From Enorma phocaeensis (GTDB lineage Bacteria; Actinomycetota; Coriobacteriia; Coriobacteriales; Coriobacteriaceae): a stretch of DNA of 64,000 bases. The notes below the pieces were generated by a model. It was not told the origin of the DNA. It searched no databases and saw only the letters and a program-made list of their open reading frames with translations. A program made the position numbers and the translations under genes. This document shows, one piece after another, positions 43,598-52,406 of this stretch (positions are counted from its first letter, which is position 1; every line of letters begins with the position of its first letter). The stretch covers positions 1 to 64,000 of the forward strand of contig NZ_JACJKQ010000006.1 of the NCBI RefSeq assembly GCF_016901575.1. The letters run 5' to 3'.

Positions 43598-45595
43598 CTA
43601 GATGCAGAATCCTGGGACCACGCCCGCCTCATCGGTGGCGGCGGTGGCGAAATGGAAGGGGTCGCCGTTAGGGCCTACGCGGTTGAAGTTCACGGCGCCC
43701 TCCGACAGCGATACGTCCGGGCTTGGCGTACGGAGCCACCAGTAATCTGGCTCGTCCTCCTGATTGCGAATGAGCGCCGGATGGTTGGACTGGGGCATGA
43801 CCCCTTGTTCGCGGAAGTAGGCGTACTGCCTGCCTTCCGTATTGAGGATGTCGGCGAGAAAACGGAACCCGTCTGAGAACGAGAGGCGTTCGCGCGCGCC
43901 CACCAGCTCGCAATAGCTTAAAAGCCACACGCTGTCTTCGGTGGTGGTGACCGAGGCGGGGTCTTCGCTGCCGCCGACGTTGTTGGTGTATTTGATCACC
44001 GGCTTTATGACGGCGGCGAGGTCCGCGTCTAGATGGTCGATGAAGGAGCCGCCGAGCCAGGCCCGCATGTCGGAGTCTTTCCAGGCGCCCGTTGCAAGCG
44101 TGCTGTCATTCATGGGCTTGGTGGCCACCACCTCGTCAAACATGAATGTGAGGCCCGCCTTGCCCGTGCCATCGGCGAGGTCGTCGTGCGCGATGCCCAC
44201 GAGTCGTACGTGCGCGGGGATGCCGTTGTACGTCACGCGCTTCAGCCGGCTGCCATCGATGTGCCCGTCCCCGTCGACGAGCGCCGCCTCTCGTGCGATG
44301 CCCAGCGCCTCCTCGTCAGACTCGGCGGCCGAGATGCGTGCCGAGAGGTCGGCCAGCTCGTCCCAGGAGTAGTCGTCGAGGCTGCGCGGGGCGAAAAGCC
44401 CGAATCCCTTGGTGGCGACCGCCGCGGTGCCGAGCGCGACCGCGCCCGCCCCCATGACGGCACCGGCGACGATTCCGGTGACAAATGCGCGACGGGAATA
44501 TCTTCTTGGCTGCGGGGCGGTGCCGGCGTTGCTCGCGCGGGGGCATTCGCATGGGCTTGCCTGCCGGGGCGGTGCCTCGTGTCCCTTGGCCCAGCTCTTC
44601 AGGCGTGAGAGCAGCTCCTCGTTGCCGATGCGCTCGTCCTGTTGGCGTCGGATGCCGGCCATGATCGCCTCTACAAGGGGCTCGTCTGCATCGCAGCGCG
44701 GCACGAGGGGCATGGGGTCATGCTCCGTCTTCATGCGATAAGGCGACACGGCGAGCGTCATGCCGTGGCCAAAAGGCGTCGCTTGCGCGTAGAGCTCGTA
44801 GAGCACGCTGCAGAGCGCATAGACGTCGATGGATCGCGACGTGCGTAGCCGTGCGATGTCTGGCATGTCGGTTGCGAGCATCTCGGGCGGGGCGTAATCG
44901 GGCGTTCCGTTGCGCCAAATGTTGGAGACCATGGTGAGCGAGGTATCTGCTGGCTCAACGGTGGCGCTGCCCAGGTCGATGAGGCAGACGTCGTAGATGT
45001 TCTCGGCCGCCTGCCGTTCAAGCGGGACACAGTCGCAGCGCAGCAAGATGTTTTTAGGCGAGAGGTCGCGGTGCACAAAATGTTCGTCGAGCGCCCCTGC
45101 CCGCGCGAGCACCTCGAGCACGCCGATGCCGATGCCCGCTACCGCCGTCGCGCCGACGCGTCCGTACACATCGGCGGGCAGCTGGGCGACGGCCTCCTTG
45201 AGCGTGAAGCCCTCGATCCACTCCATGAGGATTGCGGGAACATCATCGATCATGCCCAGGCCATAGAGTTTGGGAAAGCCCGCCAGACGCGAGACGGCTG
45301 CCTGCGTGCGGTACTCCTCGATGAAGGTCTGGATACGAAGGGGCAGCATGCGGCCGCGCTCCTCACCCTCCAGGTCGTCTGCCTTGAGGACTTTGAGGGC
45401 GAATGTCTCGCATTCGGTGTTGCTCACACGATAGACGGTGCTGGAGGTGCCCAGCCGCTTGGTGCCGGCATCGTCGGCAAGCAGGGTGGTGTAGCGTCGC
45501 TTGACGTCCTCCTCTTCCCCGGGCGCCACGGCAAAGGTTGCGTCGAACGAGGCGAGCTCTATGAGCTGCGAAGGCTGTATGTCGAAGTGCTCCAT
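43598..45595 (-). CDS. Membrane Ser/Thr protein kinase with extracytoplasmic DUF6273 domain
   Basis: A 665-residue Hanks-type kinase. Kinase features are LGTSSTVYRV (P-loop region), Lys68 (FALKVLK), the catalytic loop HRDLSPKNIL with Asp177, DLG at 207-209 in place of DFG, and GTPDYAPPEM. Residues about 340-370 are a polar linker, 371-394 a single membrane helix (FVTGIVAGAVMGAGAVALGT), and about 455-665 a DUF6273-like domain (IAHDDLADGTGKAGLTFMFD, WKDSDMRAWLGG, DSVWLLSYCE) exposed outside. It looks like a receptor kinase with an unusual sensor in place of PASTA. It follows the FHA gene after 77 bases and probably shares its operon. Confidence 0.85.
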   Translation of the reverse strand: MEHFDIQPSQLIELASFDATFAVAPGEEEDVKRRYTTLLADDAGTKRLGTSSTVYRVSNTECETFALKVLKADDLEGEERGRMLPLRIQTFIEEYRTQAAVSRLAGFPKLYGLGMIDDVPAILMEWIEGFTLKEAVAQLPADVYGRVGATAVAGIGIGVLEVLARAGALDEHFVHRDLSPKNILLRCDCVPLERQAAENIYDVCLIDLGSATVEPADTSLTMVSNIWRNGTPDYAPPEMLATDMPDIARLRTSRSIDVYALCSVLYELYAQATPFGHGMTLAVSPYRMKTEHDPMPLVPRCDADEPLVEAIMAGIRRQQDERIGNEELLSRLKSWAKGHEAPPRQASPCECPRASNAGTAPQPRRYSRRAFVTGIVAGAVMGAGAVALGTAAVATKGFGLFAPRSLDDYSWDELADLSARISAAESDEEALGIAREAALVDGDGHIDGSRLKRVTYNGIPAHVRLVGIAHDDLADGTGKAGLTFMFDEVVATKPMNDSTLATGAWKDSDMRAWLGGSFIDHLDADLAAVIKPVIKYTNNVGGSEDPASVTTTEDSVWLLSYCELVGARERLSFSDGFRFLADILNTEGRQYAYFREQGVMPQSNHPALIRNQEDEPDYWWLRTPSPDVSLSEGAVNFNRVGPNGDPFHFATAATDEAGVVPGFCI

Positions 45596-45660
45596 GGTGA
45601 TACCCTTTCACCTGGGCCAGAGGTGGTGCATCGGCATTGTATGCCGCGCTTTGCGGTGGT

Positions 45661-45672
45661 GGTTGCGCAACC
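45661..45672. promoter_or_regulatory. Palindrome GGTTGCGCAACC upstream of the kinase
   Basis: A perfect 12-bp palindrome in the gap between the FHA and kinase genes, 66 bases from the kinase start. Its 10-bp core GTTGCGCAAC recurs at 46746-46755 upstream of the FHA gene. Confidence 0.5.
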
Positions 45673-46635
45673 TCAGGGGGCGAGCTTCATGACCAAGAAG
45701 CGCGTGGTGGCGCCCAGGCAGATGATGTCGCTGTTGCGTATTTCGAACGGCTCCGATACGGCGTTGTCGCCGGGGGCCTCATCGGCGGAATCGCGGAGCC
45801 GGTAGATGGCCTTGTTTGCTCCCGAAATGACGCACGTGCCGTTGGTGGAGCCTAGATCGACCAGGTACCAACGCCCTCCGTCGCGCCAGATGCGCGCGTG
45901 CTGCCGCGACACGTCGGGGTCCACGTCGGCAATGGCCGACGTGCCTGTGGGCAAGCACCCCAGAACGGTTCCCGTGTCCTCGCAGGACAGCTTGTGGATG
46001 GGCGGGCGGAAGGCCCCGTCCACCAAACGGATGAGACCAAGCTGGGGCAGAGGGCTGGCGGTCGAAGACGCCTGCCGCGGCGACGGGTTGGTGGCGACCA
46101 TGGTGTCAAGCGACAACGAGAGCGAGGAGCTGGCGAAGGCATCGACTTTTTCGGCAGCGGCTTGGGGGCTGGTGAGACAGCCGGTTGCGATGAACTGCAT
46201 GACTAGCAAGAGCGCTCGATCGCTCTCCTGTCTCATGGTGAAGGACATGATTTTCTGCACCACGTTGGCGTAAGGCATGGGGTCGATGCCGTTCGCCTCG
46301 AGCGCTTCTTGCATGGCGAGCGCCGCGGTGTCGCGATAGTGCGCGATGACCTCCGAGCAGCCGCCCCTGCCGCCTCCGTGAGCCGCTATGGCGCGGGCGG
46401 CGACGGTTTGCGCGCTGGAGGCAAGGTCGGCGAAGAGCTCGTGCGGCAGGGCGAAGGGCTGCGCATGGACAATCTCGCGAGAAAGGAAGGTCTTGTCGTC
46501 GATGCGCTGCTGAAGCGACTTGCCTCCGTAGAGCGCGGTGCGGTTGAGCAGCAGGCGCGCGGCGTCGCGATGGGCGATGCCGCAGAACCTTCGCAGGTCA
46601 CCGAACATGGCCGAGCTCGGAGTCTCGCCCATCAT
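45673..46635 (-). CDS. FHA domain protein
   Basis: A 320-residue protein whose C-terminal part (about 215-320) is a forkhead-associated domain that binds phosphothreonine: LGCLPTGTSAI, DVSRQHARIWRDGG and YLVDLGSTNGTCVI. The N-terminal about 200 residues are helical and unrecognised (RRFCGIAHRDAARLLLNRTA). It lies directly upstream of the Ser/Thr kinase on the same strand, so it is a likely kinase substrate or reader. GGGAGGGGG precedes the start at 46635. Confidence 0.85.
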   Translation of the reverse strand: MMGETPSSAMFGDLRRFCGIAHRDAARLLLNRTALYGGKSLQQRIDDKTFLSREIVHAQPFALPHELFADLASSAQTVAARAIAAHGGGRGGCSEVIAHYRDTAALAMQEALEANGIDPMPYANVVQKIMSFTMRQESDRALLLVMQFIATGCLTSPQAAAEKVDAFASSSLSLSLDTMVATNPSPRQASSTASPLPQLGLIRLVDGAFRPPIHKLSCEDTGTVLGCLPTGTSAIADVDPDVSRQHARIWRDGGRWYLVDLGSTNGTCVISGANKAIYRLRDSADEAPGDNAVSEPFEIRNSDIICLGATTRFLVMKLAP

Positions 46636-47108
46636 GCACCCCCTCCCCGCAATTGGTCGCCCCCATCAACCTTAGCATACGGGCTGGCCCTGCGTGCCAT
46701 GCGCGATGCATGTGTTACGGCGCTGAATGCTGCGAGCCGGTAGAAGTTGCGCAACTTTCAGCTCGCTGCCTGCTTCATGCTGGAAACGTGGGGGTGGGCA
46801 GGCGGCGTCAGCGCCGCCATGTCGGGGGAGAGCCGGGACGCATGCCGCGCGCCACGATGGGCAGATCCATGCACGACAGCTTGCATGTGGCGATGCGTCC
46901 CGGCCGCCGTCCTCCCGGAAGCGATCTCCTCCTGTTGTTGATTTAGCGAAGGTCAGGCGGATAGCCGGCGAGTATGTCGTCGCGGGCGAGCTCCCATTCG
47001 GCGCGATCGACGAAAGACACGCGCGCCTCGACGAGCCGCCCTTCTCGTCTTCTGCTATGGTGGATGAACTCGATATGCCATGGGATGGGGGGAGACGTGG
47101 AAGAAATC
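46636..47108. other. Divergent gap between the FHA gene and brnQ
   Basis: Apart from the palindrome at 46744-46757, I see no gene with a credible start. A frame ending at 47116 reads DLAKVRRIAGEYVVAGELPF in its last third and looks somewhat protein-like; it could be a gene remnant, but the evidence is insufficient. Confidence 0.35.
46744..46757. promoter_or_regulatory. Palindrome AAGTTGCGCAACTT upstream of the FHA gene
   Basis: A perfect 14-bp palindrome about 110 bases before the FHA start and about 350 bases before brnQ. Its core equals that of the palindrome before the kinase gene, suggesting one regulator for both. Confidence 0.5.
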
Positions 47109-48449
47109 ATGAATAGGGGCGCCGATGCCGGGCGCGGTCGCGCGAGCCTTTCGCCCCGTCAGCTGGCATCGGTGGGCATCGCGCTGTTTTCGATGTTTTT
47201 CGGTGCGGGCAACCTTATCCTGCCTCCGCTTTTGGGCGTTCAGGCTGCGGCCGATACCCCCGCGGCGATCGTCGGGTTCTTTGTGACCGGTGTCGGCCTC
47301 CCGGTGCTCGGCATCGTTGCGGTGGCGCTCGCCGGCACCGTTCGCGAGCTCGCCGCGCGCGTGCATCCCCTGTTTTCACGCATTTTCGTGGCGGCCGTAT
47401 ACCTGTCCATCGGCCCCTGCCTGGCGATTCCGCGCACGTCGTCGACTGCGTTTGAGATGCTCGCCCCGCTGCTGCCCGAGGGCGTCTCTGCCGACGTCGC
47501 GCGCCTTGTATTCTCGGTGTGCTTCTTCGTGGCCGCCTATGTGCTCGCCATGCATCCTGGGCGCATCACGCGTCTGCTGGGGCGCATCACGGGCCCGGCG
47601 CTCATCGTGCTCATCGCGGCGGTCGTTGGCTCGGCGCTCTTCGCTGCGGGCGAGCCGCTCGTGCCGGCGCAGGCGCCCTACGACGCCAACGCTGCCGTGC
47701 AGGGCTTCCTTACCGGATATCAGACCATGGACCTTTTGGCGTCGCTCACCTTCGGCCTGGTGATAGCGACCAACATTCGTGGCATGGGGGTCACCGAGCC
47801 CGGCGGCGTCATGCGCGAGGTGTGTCGTGCCGGCGTCATCGCGGGCGCTCTCATGATGCTGTTGTACGGCGGGCTCGCGGTCGTGGGCGTTCGCCTGTGC
47901 TCGTCGCTTGCGGGCGCCACAAACGGCGCCACGGTGCTCACCGCGTCGGCGACGCTCCACTTTGGTGTCGCCGGAACGGTGGTCGTCGCGGCGATTTTCT
48001 TGCTGGCGTGCCTCAACGTGTGCATTGGCCTCATCAGCTGCTGCGGCACCTATTTCGCGCAGGAGATTCCCCGGGCTTCCTATCGGGTGTGGGCGGCGGG
48101 CTTTGCCGCGTTCTCATGCGCGATTTCGAACTTTGGCCTCGATGCCATCCTGGCGTTCTCCGTGCCCCTTCTGGGGGCGCTCTACCCCATGGCCATCGTC
48201 ATGGTCGTCATGGGCATGTTGCACCGGGCGTGCGACGCGGTCCCGCACGTGTGGCCGTGGGTGGTGGGCGTCACGGGGGTGGTGAGCGTTGTCACGAGCC
48301 TTCGCGACGCGCTGGCACCCGGCGCGTGGATGCCTCTCGATGCGCTGCCCTTTGCGTCCATGGGGCTCGGATGGGTGATTCCCGCCATCGTGGCGGCGGT
48401 CATCGGCGTGGCGCATGCCTACGCCGAACGCGATCCGGGGAACGCGTAG
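47109..48449 (+). CDS. brnQ: Branched-chain amino acid transporter BrnQ/LIVCS family
   Basis: A 446-residue permease with about 12 membrane helices that imports Leu, Ile and Val with a cation. Family signatures are SMFFGAGNLILPPLLG in helix 1, IGPCLAIPRTSSTAFEM, GYQTMDLLASLTFG and CLNVCIGLISCCGTYF. The start is uncertain: ATG 47109 has a distant GGGGGGAG, and an in-frame GTG at 47097 has it too close. A short GCGGCC-GAAA-GGCCGC stem (48449-48464) follows the stop. Confidence 0.93.
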   Translation: MNRGADAGRGRASLSPRQLASVGIALFSMFFGAGNLILPPLLGVQAAADTPAAIVGFFVTGVGLPVLGIVAVALAGTVRELAARVHPLFSRIFVAAVYLSIGPCLAIPRTSSTAFEMLAPLLPEGVSADVARLVFSVCFFVAAYVLAMHPGRITRLLGRITGPALIVLIAAVVGSALFAAGEPLVPAQAPYDANAAVQGFLTGYQTMDLLASLTFGLVIATNIRGMGVTEPGGVMREVCRAGVIAGALMMLLYGGLAVVGVRLCSSLAGATNGATVLTASATLHFGVAGTVVVAAIFLLACLNVCIGLISCCGTYFAQEIPRASYRVWAAGFAAFSCAISNFGLDAILAFSVPLLGALYPMAIVMVVMGMLHRACDAVPHVWPWVVGVTGVVSVVTSLRDALAPGAWMPLDALPFASMGLGWVIPAIVAAVIGVAHAYAERDPGNA

Positions 48450-48777
48450 CGGCCGAAAGGCCGCATCCGCCTGCTCCGAGCGTCCCGTTGCCCCATGCCC
48501 CGGCTTGCCTGTCCGAGGAATTCGGGCGGCTCGTCAGCGGGCCTTCCTGCCGGGCCCTGTGCGCTCACCGACGCGCCGGGGACTCTCGCGCGGTCGTGGT
48601 GGTGGGCTCTTCTCGCACGGCATATACTCTCTGCTCGGATACCAACGCGGCGGTGCACTCTCGCGTGGCCGGCGGCCGGGCTCGCCCGGACGTCGGAAGG
48701 CGCCCAGCGGAAATGCTTCCTCGCGTGATGCGGCCGCATATGCGGCCGCCCAAGCAGCCTATGCGAAAGGGGACATC
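48450..48777. other. Gap between brnQ and glucokinase
   Basis: It contains the GAAA-loop stem at its left end, a TATACT (48622-48627) as a candidate -10 and the 20-bp palindrome at 48729-48748. No gene is seen. Confidence 0.4.
48729..48748. repeat. 20-bp perfect palindrome before the glucokinase gene
   Basis: GCGGCCGCATATGCGGCCGC is fully self-complementary, with two GCGGCCGC octamers around ATAT. It lies 29 bases before the start codon, so it may act as an operator or as a leader hairpin near the ribosome site. Confidence 0.6.
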
Positions 48778-49734
48778 ATGCCTGAGACGAAGAACTACTA
48801 CGTGGGCCTCGATGTGGGCGGTACATCGGTCAAGATGGGTCTGTTTACCGAGGACGGCGAGCTTCTCGCAAAGCACAGCGTGCCCACGCCCCCGCTGATC
48901 GACGCCGCCGGATATGCCGCGGTGACCGGAGGCATCGAGCAGCTGGTGGGCAAGGCGAGCGTCGCCATTTTGGACGTGAAGGGCATCGGCGCCGCCATCC
49001 CGTGCCCCGTGCCCGCCGACGGCAACGTCAAGCTCCAGGCCAATATCCAGCTCGATGTCCCCGGCCTTTCCGAGGCGCTCCTGGCGCGCTGTCGCAACGC
49101 GACGGTGAAGGTGGAAAACGACGCCAACGCCGCCGCCATGGGCGAGCTGTGGGCGGGCAGCGCCCGCGGCAACCGCAGCTTTGTGTTCGTCACGCTGGGC
49201 ACGGGCGTCGGCGGCGGCGTGGTCATTGACGGCAGCGTGGTCTCTGGCGTGGTGGGCGCCGGCGGCGAGATCGGCCATATGAGCATGAATCCCGACGAGA
49301 CGCGTGTGTGCGGCTGCGGCGGCCGCGGCCATCTCGAGCAGTATGCCTCCGCTACGGGCATCGTCACGAGTTACAAGATGGAATGCGCCGCCCGCGGGGT
49401 GGAGCCTGTCGAGCTTACGGGGACGAGCGACTCGCGCTCCGTCTTCGAGGCGGCAAAGAACGGGGACGAGGCCGCATGGGCGGCGATCGACACCATGTGC
49501 GACTATCTCGGCCGCGCCCTCGCCCTCATCTCGAGCGTCGTCGACCCGGAGGCGTTCGTGCTGGGCGGCGGCACCTCCAACTCGTCCGACATGTTTATGG
49601 ACCGGCTGGTAGAGCGCTACAAGAGCTATGCGCTTGCCGTGTGCACCGAGACGCCCATCGAGGTCGCCTCGCTGGGCAACGACGCCGGCATCTTCGGAGC
49701 CGCTTACGTGGCGCTTCAGGCCGCTGGGAAGTAG
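48778..49734 (+). CDS. glk: ROK family glucokinase
   Basis: A 318-residue sugar kinase that likely makes glucose-6-phosphate. The ATP loop is GLDVGGTSVKMG, the catalytic-base Asp is in VENDANAAAMGE, and LGTGVGGGVV and GAGGEIGHM form the substrate side. The ROK zinc motif CxCGxxGC appears as Cys178-Gly-Cys-Gly-Gly-Arg-Gly-His185, with His in the last position. No DNA-binding domain is present, so it is an enzyme, not a ROK repressor. AAAGGGGAC precedes the ATG. Confidence 0.92.
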   Translation: MPETKNYYVGLDVGGTSVKMGLFTEDGELLAKHSVPTPPLIDAAGYAAVTGGIEQLVGKASVAILDVKGIGAAIPCPVPADGNVKLQANIQLDVPGLSEALLARCRNATVKVENDANAAAMGELWAGSARGNRSFVFVTLGTGVGGGVVIDGSVVSGVVGAGGEIGHMSMNPDETRVCGCGGRGHLEQYASATGIVTSYKMECAARGVEPVELTGTSDSRSVFEAAKNGDEAAWAAIDTMCDYLGRALALISSVVDPEAFVLGGGTSNSSDMFMDRLVERYKSYALAVCTETPIEVASLGNDAGIFGAAYVALQAAGK

Positions 49735-49745
49735 GCAGATGGGAG

Positions 49746-49782
49746 CGCGCCGCCCCGCGTCTGCGCAAGACGGGGCGGCGCG
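49746..49782 (+). terminator. 12-bp GC hairpin after the glucokinase gene
   Basis: CGCGCCGCCCCG (49746-49757) pairs exactly with 49771-49782 around a 13-base loop; there is little T-run. Confidence 0.6.
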
Positions 49783-49897
49783 TTCATGCACGAGGGCGCT
49801 CAAATAAGAAAGACGCAGCTCGTTCGTGCTACGATACTGTGTGCTCAATCCGTTGGCGGGACATATGCCCTGCCTCTTCGTGCGAAAGGGAGCCCCT

Positions 49898-50842
49898 ATG
49901 AGCACCGTATTCGTCTTTGGACATCAGAATCCCGATAACGACGCCATCATGTCTTCTGTCGTGCTGGCCCAGCTGCTGAATCAGCTCAACTATAACGGCG
50001 ACACCTATGAGGCCCGCTGCCTCGGCCCGCTGCCTGCCGAGTCTGCGAAGCTGCTTGCCGACAACGGCGTCGACAAGCCGCGCCTGCTCAAGGGCATCAA
50101 GGCGCTCGCAGGCAACAAGGCTCCGCAGCGCGTGGTGCTCACCGACCACAACGAGGCCGGCCAGTCGGTCGAGGGACTCGAGAACGCCGAGATCGCCGGC
50201 ATCGTCGACCATCACCGCTTCGGCGGCCTCACCACCGCCGCCCCGCTGCACATCGTGGCGCTTCCTTGGGGCTCCAGCTGCACGATCGTCACGTGGCTCT
50301 TCGACATTCTTGGCGTCGAGCCCACCGAGACGCAGGCAAAGCTGCTGCTCTCGGCCATGATGACCGACACCCTCATGCTCAAGAGCCCTACCACCACCGA
50401 GGTGGACCGCGCCATCGCCGCGGAGCTGGGCGCCAAGCTCGGCGTCGACCCCGTGAAGTTCGGCATGGAGGTCTTCCTGTCGCGTCCGTCCGGCTCCTTC
50501 ACCCCCGAGCAGATGGTCGGCAACGACATCAAGCTGTTCGAGGTCGGCGGCAAGAAGCTGCTCATCGGTCAGTACGAGACGGTCGATAAGTCGCGCGCGC
50601 TCGGCATGATCCCCGAGATCCGCAAGGCCATGGGCGCCTACATGAAGAAGAAGGGTGCCGACGGCATCGTGCTGTGCATCACGGACATCATGGAGGAGGG
50701 CTCCCAGGTGCTGCTCGAGGGCGACACCGCTGCCGCGCAGAAGGGCCTCAAGATCGAGGACGTGGCAGAGGGCGTTTGGTGCCCCGGCGTGCTCTCGCGC
50801 AAGAAGCAGGTCGCGGCTCCCATCATCGCGGCCGCCGAGTAG
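49898..50842 (+). CDS. ppaC: Manganese-dependent inorganic pyrophosphatase (family II)
   Basis: A 314-residue DHH-family enzyme that hydrolyses pyrophosphate. Metal-site motifs are FGHQNPDNDA (His9, Asp13, Asp15), VVLTDHNE and IVDHHRFGG. The C-terminal DHHA2 domain carries LSRKKQVAAP with the conserved basic SRKKQ. There are no regulatory CBS domains, so this is the short form. AAAGGGAGC precedes the ATG at 49898, which is preferred to earlier in-frame starts. Confidence 0.96.
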   Translation: MSTVFVFGHQNPDNDAIMSSVVLAQLLNQLNYNGDTYEARCLGPLPAESAKLLADNGVDKPRLLKGIKALAGNKAPQRVVLTDHNEAGQSVEGLENAEIAGIVDHHRFGGLTTAAPLHIVALPWGSSCTIVTWLFDILGVEPTETQAKLLLSAMMTDTLMLKSPTTTEVDRAIAAELGAKLGVDPVKFGMEVFLSRPSGSFTPEQMVGNDIKLFEVGGKKLLIGQYETVDKSRALGMIPEIRKAMGAYMKKKGADGIVLCITDIMEEGSQVLLEGDTAAAQKGLKIEDVAEGVWCPGVLSRKKQVAAPIIAAAE

Positions 50843-50868
50843 TCGCCTGACATATAGCATTTGAATTC

Positions 50869-50906
50869 GAGCCCGGGTTTGCGCTTGCATGGCGCGGCCC
50901 GGGCTC
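50869..50906 (+). terminator. Hairpin after ppaC
   Basis: GAGCCCGGG (50869-50877) pairs exactly with 50898-50906; the 20-base loop has further short self-complementarity. No T-run. Confidence 0.5.
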
Positions 50907-51184
50907 GCTGCAAACCTAGGCGTTGCCGACATGCCGGACGTGGCGGCAGGTGCCGCGGCGCCCCGTTCGAGCGGTGGGGCGCCATCGCGACGCCATGCCT
51001 GCTGTCGCGGAGGAGCTGTGGATTCGTGGGGCGCTCGCAGCAGACACGGGCCGATTTGGGCAAAGATAGTACAGAAACAGTCGGCGAGGTGCCCGGGGGC
51101 GCTTCGCCTTGTCATGGGGGAGGGCGAGGCTGCTCGGCAAGGTTGCCGGCGCCGCGCACTCGAGGAATTCCAAGGAGCATCACG

Positions 51185-51262
51185 ATGGCGAGCGGCAAGC
51201 GTAGCGCCCGCGATGCGCGTATGGCTGCAAAGGCGGTCGAGCGCAAGGCGGTTGTGGCATAG
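51185..51262 (+). CDS. Possible 25-residue basic peptide
   Basis: AAGGAG lies seven bases before an ATG that encodes MASGKRSARDARMAAKAVER and five more residues, then TAG. The product would be a strongly basic helix. It has no recognised relatives, and the good ribosome site is the main support. It could also be the surviving start of a lost gene. Confidence 0.3.
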   Translation: MASGKRSARDARMAAKAVERKAVVA

Positions 51263-51351
51263 GGTAGCTGTTCGGCGACGAGTCGCCGGTCGCTGCCTGC
51301 TGGCCCTACCGTAAGCTCAATCGCCCTAGCTTGGCTCCTTGGAGGTTGCCC

Positions 51352-52359
51352 ATGCCCTATCTTGTTGAATTTCTCCTCATTCTCGTCGGCTTCGTGCTGC
51401 TGGTGGTCGGTGCCGACAAGCTCGTCGAGGCGGCGAGCAACATCGCCGCGCGTTTCGGCATGCCCGAGCGCGTCATCGGCCTCACCATCGTCGCGCTGGG
51501 AACGTCTCTGCCCGAGCTCGTGGTGAGCGTCACCTCGGGTGTTGCCGGCCATGCCGACATGGTCTTTGGCAATGTGGTCGGCAGCTGTCTTGCAAACATC
51601 CTGCTCATCCTCGGCATCTCTGCGCTGATCGCCCCCATTCCGCTTGCGCGCAGCACTCGTCGCTTTGAGATTCCGGCAAGCATCGCCTCGGTGGCCGTGC
51701 TGCTGGTATGTGCGAACACGGGCGGGTCGATCTCTGTGCTCGAGGGCGCGGCGATGCTCGTCCTGTTCGCGGCGTTCATGATCCGCTCCGGCATGGTTGG
51801 CATGCGGGCAAAGCGCTCCGTCGACATGGACGACGTCGAGTCGCTGGGCGCCCCCGTTGAGGAGCGGCCCGCTTTGAGCGTTGAGAAGGCCGCGCCGGGC
51901 CGCCATCCGAACATCCTCATCGATGTTCTGGTCATTGCGGTAAGCGTCGTGCTGCTCAAATGTGGCGCGGACCTTGTGGTCGATAACGCGGTGGTCGTGG
52001 CGAGCGGGCTCGGCGTAAGCGAGCGCGTGGTCGGGATCACGGTCGTGGCGCTTGGCACCTGCCTGCCCGAGTTGGTGACCGGCGTGGTCGCCGCCCTCAA
52101 GGGCAACACCGAGATAGCCGTGGGCAACGTAATCGGCTCGAATGTGGCAAACGTGCTGCTCGTGGTCGGCGCGCCGGCGCTCTTCTCGCCCGTGCCCTAC
52201 GATGCGGCGTACAACTTCGACTTCGTCCTGCTGCTCATCTTCACGGTGGCGCTGCTTGTCTGCGCGAGGCGCGCTCCGCGCAACCGCGTGGGCCGCATCG
52301 ACGGCATCGCGTTCACGTTTTTGTATGTCTCCTACATCGTGGCATCGATGCTGCGATAG
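51352..52359 (+). CDS. Ca2+:cation antiporter (CaCA/YrbG family)
   Basis: A 335-residue membrane exchanger with the two inverted alpha repeats of the superfamily: GTSLPELVVSVTSG with GNVVGSCLANILLILG, and GTCLPELVTGVVAALKGNTE with GNVIGSNVANVLLVVG. A polar cytoplasmic loop joins the two halves. It probably exports Ca2+ in exchange for Na+ or H+. GGAGG precedes the ATG at 51352. The nhaA gene follows after 47 bases, so the two may form a cation-homeostasis operon. Confidence 0.92.
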   Translation: MPYLVEFLLILVGFVLLVVGADKLVEAASNIAARFGMPERVIGLTIVALGTSLPELVVSVTSGVAGHADMVFGNVVGSCLANILLILGISALIAPIPLARSTRRFEIPASIASVAVLLVCANTGGSISVLEGAAMLVLFAAFMIRSGMVGMRAKRSVDMDDVESLGAPVEERPALSVEKAAPGRHPNILIDVLVIAVSVVLLKCGADLVVDNAVVVASGLGVSERVVGITVVALGTCLPELVTGVVAALKGNTEIAVGNVIGSNVANVLLVVGAPALFSPVPYDAAYNFDFVLLLIFTVALLVCARRAPRNRVGRIDGIAFTFLYVSYIVASMLR

Positions 52360-52406
52360 GATGGCGGGAAGTTTTCGGGCACGGCAAGGGGAGCGAGGCA
52401 TATCCG

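Larger units (their letters stand above)
50843..51351. other. Gap between ppaC and the cation exchanger
   Basis: It contains the ppaC terminator and one very short possible gene (51185-51262). Other open frames lack ribosome sites. Confidence 0.4.

Noticed and set aside
46727-47116. 129-codon plus-strand frame before brnQ
   Set aside because: No ribosome site or known domain; the protein-like last third may be chance or a remnant.
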